From assembly GCA_032690845.1 (NCBI GenBank), contig CM064430.1:49635882-49699881 (forward strand): a DNA stretch of 64,000 bases, in the 5' to 3' direction. The DNA comes from Eleusine coracana subsp. coracana (Eukaryota > Streptophyta > Magnoliopsida > Poales > Poaceae). The translations under genes and the position numbers were made by a program. A model generated the notes under the pieces. That model was given only the letters and a program-made list of their open reading frames with translations, was not told where the DNA came from and made no database searches. Positions 46,944 to 60,341 of the stretch are shown here, in pieces (position 1 is the first letter of the stretch; each line of letters begins with the position of its first letter).

Positions 46944-49603
46944 CAACCTATATTATAATGGTCATCCATTCTTTGCCAAGATCTTTTTGACAACCACTTC
47001 TAACAATTCGTAGATGTGGATGAAGACATTCTTGTGGATATCCTTTTGTAAGAATCTCCAGTATCGAATTCAGTATGTTACTGTACATATTACTTGCATC
47101 AAAGAGATTATTAGTTTCTTATTAAACAACAATATCATTACAGCATAGCCATATTAATCATAATATCACCGCCACACCAACAATGATTAATATTTTTTTT
47201 CTTTTTGTCCTCTTCAGGATGACAAATGAGATGTTCATGCCTTGACTTGGAATCTAAGGTGATGCAAATTTTTTCGCAAAAGACGGATGTATATTTAACA
47301 ACGGAATTTGATTTTTCAGTAACGGTTTTCTATGTGTCCAAACTTTGAATGACTTCAATTTGCTTCGTCATGATGTTGATGGATCCTTTGTGCTGAAATT
47401 TTTAATAATGGAGGCTATATATCTTTTGGCAGATGTGGGGATTTTTATTCAACTGTCAAAAACAGTCCTACTCATATCCCAAGATTCCAAACACAAACGT
47501 AAATGTTTCTTCACTTTTCTTGCAAGTCCATTCTTCTAATCATAAGTTAAATGTTGTAATGGAGGTTTGGAAGAAAATGAAACCTAATAATTGTGTACAA
47601 ACACAAAATAAAACTTTGGTAGCAAATGCGCCTCTTGTGAAGTTTATAAACTTGATGCTCGTGTTGGAATAGCAAGCCCGGGACTACTATTAGGTGAACT
47701 GAACCTCAGGTGGCCCATATTAGGCCTATGACTACTGACCCTGACCACAAGAGTGCTATCACAACTTTGAATAACATTTCATATGCGACTATTATCATGT
47801 ATATAAGTGATTGGTAATCCTGATTATCTCTAGCTTATTCAATCATATGCTCTCATAGAAATAGGGTATATATTCTTATGTCCACAAAAATAAGTGCTCG
47901 TAAAAAATGGCTACTCAATCATGATTAGTTTATTGTTCCATTTTCTAAATTTGAGAATAGAGCTTGTAATGTTATGCAATTAGTTCCACGAACCAATCCA
48001 TTTTAATAAAAATTCTACTTATGTTGTTACTTGATTGTTCTATTTTGTAATATGAAAATGGAGCATATAATGTTAAACCTCTAATTATAGATTATTAGAA
48101 ATAAGAAAATATTGTTGGAAGTGAATGCTTTGAGAACAAATGTACCTCCTATATTGAGAAACACAAATACTGCCGCAGTTGCAAAACATCCGATCTTGAT
48201 CATACTAGATTCGACAGAAGGCAACCATGTAGCCCGGAGTAAGGGTTGAGGCAAATAGTTGGTAACGAAGCACATACAAGGAGCTGAGGGAGAAAACCAA
48301 AGGTAACTAAAACGAGTGAAGCGGCATCATGAATGGTCGATATTGATCTAATTTTTGACCCGTGAAGAGGCTCCCAGCGATTATTTGACGGTTAACATAT
48401 CTGTCAACAACATAGATTCGAAATATGATGTAGAAAAAAAATTCACACATGCGTGGCGTGGAGGACCAAGTGGAAGTTATGCATGAAGAAAACTATCACG
48501 CATGTTGGAAAGCGAGTTGAGAAATAGGGTGAGGGTTCGCCCAATTCTATAAGGGACGTTTTTTTTCAACCGAGAAAAAAACAAAAGGAATCAAGGAGAG
48601 GAGAATGGATATACTAAAGCACGGCTTTGACTATCCTTCACTGCAATGTGTAGCTGCAACTTGGCTACTTAATTTTCACTTAATCATGTTTTGCAAGTGT
48701 CAACGGTATTGTAGTCCATAAATAAGTCCCCCTTTAGTTTGTAACATAGCACAAACCACACGGAAGTTTTGTGTTGAAGTTACTGTGCGGTCAGAGATGG
48801 CCGGGCCCATGGAGACCGTCAGTCGACACTGACTCACCCGACGAATTCTTCACTTCCTTCCTCCACCGCACGATTGATGCTGGCCGTGAGAGTAGAGACA
48901 AGGTTTTGACTCGCAACCTTTTAGCTCACTCAAAACGGTTCAAGTTCGCGTCCACACAACCCCGAAACCAGAGGACGCCCCTGGCCGCCTATCCTCGCTG
49001 TTGCATGAACAATGTTTGACGTCGTCGTATCTGTTCTACGGAGACGTCGTTTGGTACGGAGAACCCGGCACGTGCAGCCTTCATTGCTGACGCCTACGGC
49101 TAACCGACTGACGGAGCGTCCCGTACGTAGAGCTACATCCCTCAGGTGATCCTGATGCTCTGTTTCGGGGCCGATTCGTCTCGCGTACTTGACCGGACCA
49201 TAGTCGACGCCGCCGCAGCCACTCAAAGGTCGACCTGATGCTCTGCACCGTACCCTAAACGCTTCGCCTAGTGTACTTTTGTCGGCACCATTCCATATCC
49301 GGTGCTGGTGGTGGGGAGCCGACGCGACACTATAGCCTTCTGCCACTGTTGTGCAAAGCCAATCCGGTCAACACGGGGAAGCCGATCAATCCTGACCCAG
49401 CAACACTCCAGTGTCTGTCCAGCTGAGGCAAGGCGCCGAAACAAATTCTGTGTTGCTGTGCTACTGCTGCGAGCCGTCAACCAACCACCACGCCCGCCTT
49501 TGTTTTTGACTTTTAGCATGCTACTCCACAAACACGAAGACACCATAACTAGACCAACCGAGCTCTGTACTGTTCTCTGGCAGCAACAGAAGAGCTCGAC
49601 GAC
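46944..49603. other. Intergenic region with no recognised gene
   Basis: 46944-48760 is AT-rich with no ORF that I recognise. 48760-49603 becomes GC-richer and leads into the receptor kinase gene. It contains TTGAC[C/T] W-box cores at 48906 (TTGACT), 49366 (GGTCAA, reverse) and 49506 (TTGACT). Confidence 0.5.
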
Positions 49604-52479
49604 ATGGCTCTCGTCTCCCTGCTCCCGCTCCTCGCACTCCTGCTATCATCCAGGCCGCCCGGCGCCGTTGCGGCCGAGTACATGGAGTACTCGTGCAACC
49701 GCACCACGGGCAACTTCACGCCCGGCAGCGCGTTCGCTTCCAACCTGGACCGCCTCGTCGCGCTGCTCCCGACGAACGCCTCCTCTTCCTCCTCTTTCTT
49801 TGCCAAGGCCTCACTCGGCGTAGGAAGCCCCGACGCGGCGCACGGCCTGGCCCTCTGTCGCGGCGACCTCACCAACCCGGGCACCTGCTCGTCCTGCCTC
49901 GCCGACGCCTTCTCCCGGCTCCGCCGCCTCTGCGGCGCGTCCCGGGACGCCACGTTCTACCACGACCTGTGCACGGCGCGGTACTCGGGCGACGATTTCC
50001 TGTCTCGGCCCGACGACAATTCCCCGGTGATCAACGGCATGGACGTGAACACGTCGACCTACCCGGCGTGGGACGCGTCCAACGCCACGAGCCGCAGCTT
50101 CGTCCTGTCGCTGGTGGGCACGCTGTTCGGGGAGATGGCCATGTACGGCGCCTACAACGCGTCGGCCACGCGCCGGTTCGCCAGCGCCGTCATGTTCATC
50201 AACGCGGACCTGCCCACCGCGTACGGCCTCGCGCAGTGCACGCCCGACCTCGCGCCCGCGCAGTGCTGGCACTGCTTCCAGGGGCTTGCGGACCTCAACA
50301 GAAAGTGGTATGACGGGCGGCAGGGCGGCCGGATACTTGGCGTTCGCTGCAGCTTTCGATTTGAAGAGTACAAGTTCTACGCCGGCACGCCGGACGTCAG
50401 GATCGGCCTCCAAGATGACTCGTCGGAATCGTCCGGAGGCAATGGTCAATACAAACTTTTTGCTCCATCCATTTTTGTTTCCCTTTCGAACCTCTCAATT
50501 ATTACTGTGTGTTTTGTAACTGTTATTAGCAAGCTTTAAATCTCCGGATATAACTGCCACTATCTTCGGATATAGCTAGAAGCATTCTGCTATTTGCTTT
50601 GTAGTACAGTTTAGCCGCTATTTACCGCTATAGCCCTATATATCCGGCTATTAGCTGTTTGAGCGGGTCAAGCGTGGCTTAGCCGGCCATTTAGAACATT
50701 GGTTATTAATCATTTTCTAACAAATGATGCAGCAAGCAGCCACAGGAAGGTCTTAATCATCGCTCTCACCGTATCCATCGCGGTGTTCTGTTGTATGCTT
50801 CTTTGCGGCTTCCTCCTGCTCAGAAGACAGCGAAAAGGAACTGGTACGACGACGATTGATGCTGCTCAAATAATTATTTATTTCACACAGAAGAAAATGT
50901 TTGTTATGTTGTCCTCGCGTTTCACACACTAACTAATTAAGCATCTGCAATGAGTGCAGGGAAAGCGAAGCCGCAGCTGCCGCCACACTCCAAGAACAGC
51001 TCCTCTACAGAGGACGCCCTGAAGCTGTGGCGGGTCGAGGAGAGCGGCACCGAGTTCACTCTCTACGACTTCTCCGACCTGGCCGCCGCCACGGGGGACT
51101 TCTCCGACGAGAACCGGCTCGGCAGAGGCGGCTTCGGTCCCGTGTACAAGGGCAGGCTGGCTGATGGCGCAGAGATCGCGGTGAAGCGGCTGGCGGCGCA
51201 TTCCGGGCAGGGTCTAGAGGAGTTCAAGAACGAGATCCAGCTGATCGCGAAGCTGCAGCACACCAACTTAGTTCGCCTCGTAGGCTGCTGCGTCCAGGAG
51301 GAGGAGAAGATGCTGGTATACGAGTACATGCCCAACCGCAGCCTCGACGGCTTCATCTTCGACCAGCAGCGCGGGACGCTGCTGGACTGGGAGAAGCGGC
51401 TGCATATCATCGAGGGCATCGCGCAGGGGCTGCTGTACCTGCACAAGCACTCCCGGGTGCGCATCATCCACCGGGATTTGAAGGCAAGCAACATTTTACT
51501 CGATAAAGACCTCAACCCCAAGATATCCGACTTCGGTATGGCCAGGATCTTCGGCATTAACATGACCGAGGCTAACACCAACAGGGTCGTCGGCACATAG
51601 TAAGACACAACATTTTTATACATTTGACTGGAGCACATCCATCGGTCGTAACAGGAACAAAGCTAATATTGTTGTTCTCTCTTATGATTCTTGCAGTGGG
51701 TACATGGCTCCTGAGTACGCTTCCGAGGGCATCTTCTCAGTGAAGTCTGACGTGTACAGCTTCGGCGTGCTATTGCTGGAAATCGTGAGCGGCAAGAGGA
51801 ACAGCGGCCACCATCATCAGTACGGGAACTTCGTCAACCTGCTAGGATACGTAAGTTTATCTTTTTTGCACCACCAGCGTAGTGACAACAACGGAATAAA
51901 TATTTCGTCGTGCGTCGACCTTAACGATAGTACTACTTCACTAAATCATAGTAGTACCTTTTGAAGTCAACATGTGGAATAAATATTCCGCAGCTTATCC
52001 GCTGGAACAAAACGTCAAACTTTCCACACCTCACACTTTATCTTTTGAATCACAAAAGGCAATCATAAAACCGATGATAGCGACACGGCAAGGTACATCG
52101 ATCGCTGATCAATCCTGTGCATGCAATGCAGGCGTGGCAGCTGTGGAATGACGGACGGGCGTTCGAGCTGATCGACCCGACGCTGGGAGAGCGCGGCGAC
52201 GTGTCCACCATCATGCGATGCGCGAAGGTGGCGCTGCTTTGCGTGCAGGACAACGCCACGGACCGGCCGACCATGACGGAGGTCACGGCGATGCTGGGCT
52301 CTGGCAGCGGCGACGTGGCGGTCCTCCCGGACCCGAGGCGGCCGCCGCACTTCCGCCTCCGGGTCAGCAGCAGCGACGACGACGGCGGGTGGTCGGAGTC
52401 CCGCATGCGGTCGTCGCACGGCACCACGTCGTGCAGCACCAACGAGCTCACCATCACCACCATCCAAGAGGGCAGATGA
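49604..52479 (+). CDS. Cysteine-rich receptor-like kinase (DUF26 RLK), 5 exons
   Basis: Exons are 49604-50444, 50733-50843, 50960-51599, 51697-51850 and 52132-52479, all with GT/AG borders and matching phases, giving 697 residues. Order: signal peptide (MALVSLLPLLALLL), two DUF26 domains (C-X9-C-X2-C in CRGDL...CSSC; canonical C-X8-C-X2-C in CTPDL...CWHC) with several Asn-X-Ser/Thr sites, a membrane helix in exon 2, and a kinase with GRGGFGPVYKG, the EIAVKRL lysine, HRDLKASN, DFG and YGYMAPEYA. It should be an active plasma-membrane Ser/Thr kinase; the HRD motif is the arginine type. Known: CRKs act in defence, ROS and stress signalling; the ligand is unknown. The 640-bp third exon covers what is usually three exons. 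Confidence 0.93.
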
Positions 52480-53395
52480 TGATGATGACGATCTTATCAG
52501 CAATATAATGCGGTGCGGAAACAACAACGAAACGTCGTCCTCATCCTCACTTAGTGTACACGTCCACTTGTTACATTTTTCTTTTGGGGATCCAAAATTG
52601 GTAGGTTGAGGGGAGACTTGCTGCTGCACGCGTATCTCGTAGCTGTGCGACCTCGACATGTCACATGAACGACATTGTACGCACGCGCTTGCTTTATGAA
52701 CGTGCACCGTCGTACAGAGAAATTTGACAAGGAGTGGTGACAGGCTGCTTCGACGGCGAAACGATGCTCCAGCAGGACGGCTTCATTCATGTCGTGGTGG
52801 TCGCCTTCAGGCTTCAACGACAAGGATCATACACTATTCCAGCAGCCGTCCAGTCCAGATGTGAGCCTGATCAATGCATGGCCAACGATGACGACTCCAA
52901 GTTCGCCGATGGAAGAGGAACACGTGCTTAACAAGTGTCGCCAATGAGACGCTAAGCAAGCGCTAGCCAGCTACTCTTCTTATTACTATACAAAGTAGCT
53001 CTAATACAAACCTGTCCGCATGTAACAACGGAACCGCAGACCTTGCGAGAGAGGCTCTAAGATCTTTTTTCCCAATTCTTCAAAGCAAGCGTAACAATTA
53101 TTAACAGTGAGCTGAATTCCACACCACTCGGTTATGGACGCCATGGTCCATGGAAAATAACAGAACACCATTGCCTTCACCCTTGAAACTGTCACAATGA
53201 ACTTTACACATTCACTCTTTCCTATTAACCTGTTTTCACATTGGTTACATCAAGCACCTATCAACATCTTGTGTATTGTGTCGTCAAGCCAAAAATGGTT
53301 GTATACGTTAAGACGTGTCAGTAGATTCAGATTGTCAGAATGTCCAAAGACTCCAGTCAGAAAATGCGGTATCCCGCTGTTGCCTCTGTGAATAT

Positions 53396-56161
53396 TCACA
53401 TTAAACGGCCAGCGTACTGTGCTCGAGGGTACTTCTGCTGCAGCTGTGGCCACTGCACAAAGATTTGATCAGCTATTCGTAGCTTGTACAGGAGTAAACC
53501 GCTTAAGGAAAACCTCTGCACTCTTGCAATGCTTTCAATGTAGAAAATGGAGGACCATCCGAGACCAAGCACCTACAGAAAGGAAGCAATAAACAGTTCG
53601 GTAGAGCATTAGATAGGTGTTGCGCTTAGCTAGAAAGTGGAACTAACAAACATCTCCTGCCTTCAGAACCAAGGATGTGAAGCTACCTTCAGAAGGAAAG
53701 CAGAGACGCATAGAGGAATGCATGTGCCTGGGCCATTGCAAAATATCTGCAAAGACATGTAACGGCCTTCAGTATCTTTGAGCTCATGGCTCACAATAGG
53801 AGCTAAATGATTTGAAAAAGGGCACACACCACTTGTGGTCTGATTCGTATTACTAACCACATAGCATGCAATGTAGCTAGCAATGTTGTCGCGATGGAGG
53901 TGATGTAAGATTGGCCAACTTCGCGACTACGATATATCTGCATGAAATACGCATCTTCTATGGTCTTCTCTCTATCACCCTAAAAAGACATAACAAAAAT
54001 CACATTCCGAACTGCAACAACTGAATAAAATTCAAGCATATCAGAACTCAACGCATCATGTTAAGGGAGTTCCACCTGGATCAGTGACTGCTCATAGACC
54101 TTTGCCTTTTGAAGGCTCATGTTGTCAGTAAGTGCAGCCACATAATATCTTGGTGTGAACCTATCTTTCTGGAGCTCAGTTACAATATTCATCATTTCTG
54201 CCGTATGCCCTCCTAAGAACAAGTTCCCAGATTAATGCATGCTCTGACATCGACATTCTACATTATCCTAATCAGTCATACAAACATTAGAGATTACTAG
54301 CTAAAATATTGCCCAGCTAAGGTGGTAGACAATAGAATCCTTCATAACCGACATAGGCCGCCTAATGGCTGATTAGGTACAAAGCTCCAATGTATCGCCT
54401 GATTAGATGTGCTGCCACCTAACATTCCTCTATAGTGTGCTCAAGGGTACATTAGCAATAATCAATGATATTCTAATTGATGCTACTTGGTTAAGATTAT
54501 ATCAGTATAAGGCAAACAAATGTAAGAAAACAGATCAGTAGTTTCAAAAGAAATGAAAGATCTAATAAGAAGCACATGCATATCTGCATATTATTGAGAG
54601 ATGCAAACATGCACAGAAAGATCAAAGAACAATCAACCTGTCGGATGTGTACTCTTTTCAGTCCATGTATTGTATCGTGAATTTCAGCAGGAGAGAACTA
54701 GAAGTGTTAGCAAGGGTACACATCTTAGTATGGTGATGTCTAGAAACAAGCTTCTTCAATAGATAATCAGGATAAGAGAAGACAAGTTTGTTGTGAATCT
54801 GAAAGCCATAGTTTGAAATGAATTACATGAGATCTTTGACTTTGTAGCGAAGAACCTTGAATCCACAACAACCTTTTGGCATATGGTAGTAAGAAACTAT
54901 GTGATGTTTAATATGTGCAGTTGTTCACAGCTGTAACACTGTGCGGGTTATGGAAAATACGAAACAACTTGTGTTTTCAGAATGGGAGTTAGAAGGAGAT
55001 GTCTCTGCAAGAAACATATGGAGTAGTTCGAGCAAAGCCATGATGATGCTTGACAAGACCAGAAAGGCTGCAGATGAAACAAAACTTGCGGATGGTTACA
55101 AGACATTGGTGTTACTGGATGATGGGTGAAAATGATGTAAAACCTCTGAGCTGCACGTGTATTAGGATAGCTGTTCATAATTTTACAGATATTGTGTGGT
55201 TACTGACTGGGTGGAGGTCAAAAACTGGTGCTGTAAAATTTAACTTGACCCTGTTGCTCTGGGGCATGATGGACAGGGTTTTGTCCCTACCATTCTTAAG
55301 AAAAAAAGAACAAACCACAATAACATCCACATCGGGACAATCTAGGGACTGCAGCTAAACATAGTCCAGTGCACACTAAATAGGGCCAGAATGATATTGC
55401 AGCTAAGTCAAAACATCATGGCACTAACACATCAGCTAAACGACATCAATGTGTACATGAAGATGAGACACTTAGGAGCCTTGCAAGCAAACCAAAGTGC
55501 AAACAGACGAGTAAACAAATAGTTACAGCCTTCTTAGAATGGACATTATATATAATCTGCTTCTAGTTGATGCACAGGTTTTAGTATTTCACATTTCACT
55601 TTAGTGCTTTATCTGTCTAGTGGATAACGTATATGGAAACAGATATACAAACTGAATTTGATGCAATAGCGATTTGCGAATATCACTTTTTTCGATTTCC
55701 TACAATAACAGATATGGCTGCACACTGCATAGGGGCTACTTGATGCAGATAGACCCATTTTTGCCCCAAAAAAAAAACAGACGATTTGCACTAAGCTAGG
55801 CGTGACACTTGGTTTCCATAGGCAGAAATACATGTTAATCAAGAAGTCTTTCACGATAGTATAATCCCGAAAGAATTTGCAGCTGCAAACTAATAGTACT
55901 CAATATTGATTGTCATTTTTGGGTGGGACTCAACGTGTGCGTGTTTTCTTTTATACCAGCATCAATACTGCAATCTAATCGACCAAGGGAATTCTACAAG
56001 GACAAGACACACTCACCGGATCCTAGAACGATGAGACAGCGCGCTCCAGCCGCATACGGGTCCGACAGCGGCCGGCCGCTGCGCCGCAGCACGTAGACCA
56101 AGCGGACGGCGAGCAAGGAGACGAGTACCGGAATGACAGCTGCGGAGACGACGAGCCCCAT
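53396..56161 (-). CDS. ALG14: ALG14, membrane subunit of UDP-GlcNAc:dolichyl-PP-GlcNAc transferase
   Basis: Exons on the minus strand: 56161-56017, 54212-54076, 53979-53830, 53746-53687 and 53572-53396, giving 222 residues. All borders are GT/AG and phases match. The product starts with a membrane helix (MGLVVSAAVIPVLVSLLAV), then CLIVLGSGGHTAEMMNIV, the nucleotide-sugar glycosyltransferase loop, TDNMSLQKAKVYE, an SREVGQSY segment, FCNGPGTCIPLC, GLGWSSIFYIESIAR and ends FVQWPQLQQKYPRAQYAGRLM. Known: ALG14 anchors cytosolic ALG13 at the ER and the pair adds the second GlcNAc of the N-glycan precursor. An in-frame ATG at 56245 would add 28 residues; 56161 is preferred because relatives have a short N-terminus before the helix. 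Intron 1 is 1.8 kb. Confidence 0.95.
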
Positions 56162-56245
56162 CTGCGCCGGAGCGACGGCGAGCGGAAACGAGATCTGGGC
56201 AGTCGAAGGGAAGATCCAGCAAGCGGATGGAGAAGATCCTGGCAT

Positions 56246-57206
56246 CCTGGAGCCCGTCGCGGCAAAGCCTTTGGTTCAGGTATCTCAGCGGCGCGCTCGC
56301 CCGCTCCACGCCTCCGCCTCCCGACCTTCTCTTTCTCTGCCGCCGCCGGCCGCCCTGCTGCCTGGCCGAGTGGCCGTGAATTGCAGGCCGGCAGCTCTCT
56401 CGGTGGAATCCGGCCCGGCCTCACAGCCAGGGCCCAGCAGGGTAAGCACGGGTTTTGGGCTTCTAAGTGACTGCGCGCCAGAAAATGGAAGCCCGTCTCA
56501 ACCTTGTCTTTTTTTTAAAAAAGAAATGTTGTGTTTTTCTATTCGGAAAGTCTCTCTCGGCACATCACGACTTGTGACCCGGCAGATGGCACCGACGAGA
56601 TTGACATGTGCTGTAAACATCTGCTGTACTACGTAAGGGAGGGGATCGGTGAGATTCAAGGCGTTATAACAAAAATGTTTATTCCCTCTATTTTGTAAAT
56701 GATGTCATTCTCAGTAACAATTTTGACCTACGGTCAGTACAAAACTGTTGTCGGGGATGACATTATTTAAAAAACAGAGGAGTATATATCAGTGAATGGA
56801 TAAATAACCATAAATACAACATACAAACTAAAAGAAGATAAAAACAAAAGAAGTTGCTAACCAGCGCAAAAGTCTTGGATCTTGGTCCATCTTCGGACAG
56901 CGGACACGATGGTCCAAGTCAAAGATATGAGCAACGGCCCTCTCCATGTGTGCGGTGTGCCAACGCACATTCATTCTCCATAGTTCTGCTGATTACTAGC
57001 TCAGATCGTGTTACTTGCGCGCCAATTTACCAATATTTTGGAGCTGGAGATGTTGGCTAGTCAACGAAAGAATCATCACTTTATGAGCTTACTGGTGATT
57101 ATTATTATCTAAAAAAATGAGCATGGCGATTCTTTAGGTAGCAACCGGATTAGAGCCATGGCCCATGAGCACCATTCTCCTCTCCTAAGTCCTAACCAAA
57201 CACGCT
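56246..57206. promoter_or_regulatory. Divergent intergenic region between ALG14 and a DUF26 gene
   Basis: About 960 bp separate the two starts, with head-to-head orientation. The ALG14-proximal part is GC-rich; the middle carries a Stowaway-like MITE (56682-56782). No TATA box could be assigned with confidence. Confidence 0.4.
56682..56782. mobile_element. Stowaway-type MITE
   Basis: It has terminal inverted repeats of about 30 bp (left starts TTCCCTCTATTTTG, right arm ends AAAACAGAGGAG) around a short unique core, flanked by TA at 56680-56681 and 56783-56784. 101 bp is short for the class but acceptable. Confidence 0.75.
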
Positions 57207-58104
57207 ATGGTCCCCGCCGCAGCCCTCCTAGTGCTCGTGGCGCTCTTCCCGGCTCTTGCCGCCGTTCCCGCTGATGACCGCCGCTGGCCCGCCATTGACG
57301 ACAGCCCCGTGGCGCTCTCTCCAGGCCACATCTGCGGCGAGCACGGCAGCTACGCTCCCGGCAGCGCTTACGAAGCCAGCATGCAGCTCCTCGCCGCGAC
57401 CATCCCGGCCAAGGTGAATGCAGATTCCTGCAACTGCTCTAACGGCAACACCGCCGGCGACAGCCCCGACAGGGTCGTCGCGTCCGCCTTCTGCCCGTGG
57501 CGCCCTGGAGCGAACTCGTCGGACTGCGGCGCCTGCGTCGCGTTGGCGTTCCGGGAGGCGCAGAGGCTGTGCCCGTACCAGAGGCAGGCCGACGTCGTGG
57601 TCGACGGCGGCGCGTGCAGCCTTAATTTCCACGACTACGACCGCAGGGAACAGGAAGTGAGCATGGCCGAACCCAGGGCCAGGGGTAAGTTTCTACGAAT
57701 CTCATCGGTTTAATTAGATCTAAAGTGCAACATTAGAACCAGAGTTTCAGTATTCTTTATTTATCTGTCGCCGTGTCGACTTCGGCAAAATCTCGCCGTC
57801 TCTTGATTTTTTCCTCCCTCTGAGATCCGCATTTTCACTCGCTCCAGATACGTTGTTCTGGTTGGAGAATGTCATGGAGTTCCCGGATGTCCTTTTGGTG
57901 CTGCTGTTTCAAGCAGCTGGGCTTGTTTGTGTTGTGTTCTTGCTCGTCTTGGAGTGGCGCGCACGAAGCAGAGGCCCCGGAAGGTATGAGTCTCGTTTGG
58001 TTTCTTTCAGTCCTTCCATGTTTGCTACAGCAAGTTAACCTTACAGAATGTTGGTCTTCGATGTATGCAGCAGTGACCACCTTCCTGTCACCGGAGATCA
58101 GTAG
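57207..58104 (+). CDS. Single-DUF26 membrane protein without kinase, copy 1
   Basis: Exons 57207-57684, 57848-57983 and 58071-58104 give 215 residues with matching phases. There is a signal peptide (MVPAAALLVLVALFPALAA), then one divergent DUF26 domain (CPWRPGANSSDCGACVALAF, C-X10-C-X2-C, then CPYQRQ and CSLNF), a membrane helix in exon 2 (VLLVLLFQAAGLVCVVFLLVL) and a short basic tail ending LPVTGDQ. The intron between ectodomain and helix is phase 1, as in the CRK at 49604. Known relatives are CRKs (two DUF26 plus kinase), plasmodesmata-located proteins (two DUF26 plus helix) and secreted single-domain forms; this layout is unusual. Exon 3 is the least certain part. Function unknown. Confidence 0.7.
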
Positions 58105-59858
58105 CTGGGCAACATCGTGCCATTGGATGGTCAATAAGAATGCTCCAATCCTTGGCTGTAAGCAGTGGAGATTGCTTTTGCGCAATGTACCCAGCGATCT
58201 TGATCTTGTACAGTTTACAGTGTCATCATAGTTTTTGTAACTCGTATGAAAAATTCTCCAGCAAAAAATGCAAGTAATAATTTACCTACTGCTCGAATAA
58301 GCTGTCGTGCTTCAATACTATCTTGTTTGTAAAATTCTGTTAACAATGGCAGATGAGAAAAGGAATGCAGATAACTTATATTTCAGGAACGAAAGGTGTT
58401 TTTAGAAAAAAAAGAAGAATATATTTCAATATTCTAATCTCGGATCGACTAATACATATGACTTTTTAGAATGGTAAGTATTAGAATTTAGAAGCATAAA
58501 AGTATGCCCCCCCCTAATGTTTTTCTTCTGTGTTTGACATTCCATAGCATATAAATAATCCTTTAGACTAGCAAAATATTCGTGCGTTGCTACGAATATA
58601 AGAAAATAAAATATTTTTTATGATTTAAACATAAATTATTTATATAATATAATTATTGATATTTTTTTATATTAAAGATCATATTTATATTATTATTGGT
58701 GCTTCTTACCATTTTATATGTCATAAGTAACAAATTTTCTATTATTTTTCACCATATTCTTATCATAAATATTTTTTTACCTCTAATATTAATGATTTCC
58801 ACATATAGTGTCGTTTGAGTGCTATGTTACAAAATTAAGTAAAGTGACATTAAAAAATGCTCAAATATAAGAAGTATCGATATAAAGCTCAATTCGTCAT
58901 GCAAAGAGGGATTCTCACAAGCTCATGACATATACAAGTTACCACTAGATCTCTATGAAGCCCAACATGGAAGACCAAAGTCGTGATCTAGTGACTAAAG
59001 ATTTTTAGAAGCTTTATCCGATAGGAAAAATCAATTTACGCAGAATAGAAACAATATTGTATTGCGACGTGATTTTGGACTTAAAAATATGCTCTAATGA
59101 GAAAAATTAAAATGCGAAAGTTGTAGGTCTCGTCAAGTTCTCTTTAGAATATATGTGGATCATATTATTTGGGCTCCAGAGGTAGGAGATACCTGCGTAG
59201 AAGAGTCCGAATCAGAATAAATATTTTTGAATTATAAATTTGGAAAGGAAAATAGCAGAATCTTAACTTCTGTTGAATATCAAGTTGTAGAACTTTTCGA
59301 GGGCTACAAGATAGAGTCCGAGTTTGCCTCATTTAATCTTCGAACAAGAAATTTATGATTTTTTAAATTTGATACTTGATATGGAAGATACGAAACTGAT
59401 TTAGATTCAATCTCTAACTTTGTGGGCGTACGTCAGATTTTTTTATGGCATGAACGTGTTCACCTAAATTAATAGATTGTAGAAAAGAGATTGTCCTAGC
59501 ATTATAACAATCGAACAAAAAGTGTTAAATATTCTTATTACTATTACAGAAATAATACTTATCACTGTGTTACTAATTCTAAGTCCTAGCCAAGTCTGAC
59601 CGCTAGCTTTCATTTGATACCCATCTCAAATATTTTATTCAATAAATTGTGATAATATGTTAAACAAATTACAGATTTGTGCAAAAGTGTAATGGATTTT
59701 TTTTTGTTATAATAACATAAAAAATGTTAAAACTTGAAATAAATTTAAAATAATTTATATTTAATCCTATTTTGTTGTGTCAGTTAGGATTTCCATGGTA
59801 CATTTCGAATAAAGTTGCTGTGTTAGTATGGAGATGTACACAAAAGATAAGCAGCAAG

Positions 59859-60150
59859 GTTTACACTCTGCTAAAAAACAGGGGCGAGACAGGTAGGAAT
59901 GGGTATGCTATGAGGCTCTGTTTGGGTAATTTTAATGGATTGGAGTGGAAAATGAACTAAATTCCCCTTTAATCTCTCTTAAAACATATGGATTGAAGTA
60001 TATTGTTTAGTATTCAAATAAAACCTGAGTGGGAAAAGAGAAGGAAGGACCTGCGGATCAATGTTTTACACTCTACTAAAAAACAGGGGCGAGACAGGTA
60101 GGAATCGGTATGCTATGAGTGGGAAAAGAGAAAGAAGGACCTGCGGATCT
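59859..60150. repeat. Imperfect duplicated segment
   Basis: 59859-59915 and 60063-60118 are nearly identical (CTAAAAAACAGGGGCGAGAC...TATGCTATGAG), and 60027-60059 matches 60117-60149 (GGGAAAAGAGAA[G/A]GAAGGACCTGC). The pattern fits a tandem duplication of a segment of about 200 bp, with loss of the middle from the second copy. Confidence 0.8.
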
Positions 60151-60341
60151 TTAGGAATCTTTTGATGTGGATCTTTAGGAATAATTTATAAGAAATTATA
60201 GGCACTAACTATTATGGATGCCTTAAGAACATTTCTAACAATTATGCAAAATGAGTTTTTAAGCCATAATTTAGAATATCATCAAGAAAAAAATGCATTC
60301 CAACAGTTATTGTAAATCATCGTCCCAAATTTCTGCACTTT

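Noticed and set aside
48081..48275. Membrane protein exon on the minus strand
   Set aside because: Hydrophobic stretch only; no neighbouring exons, splice logic or known family could be found.
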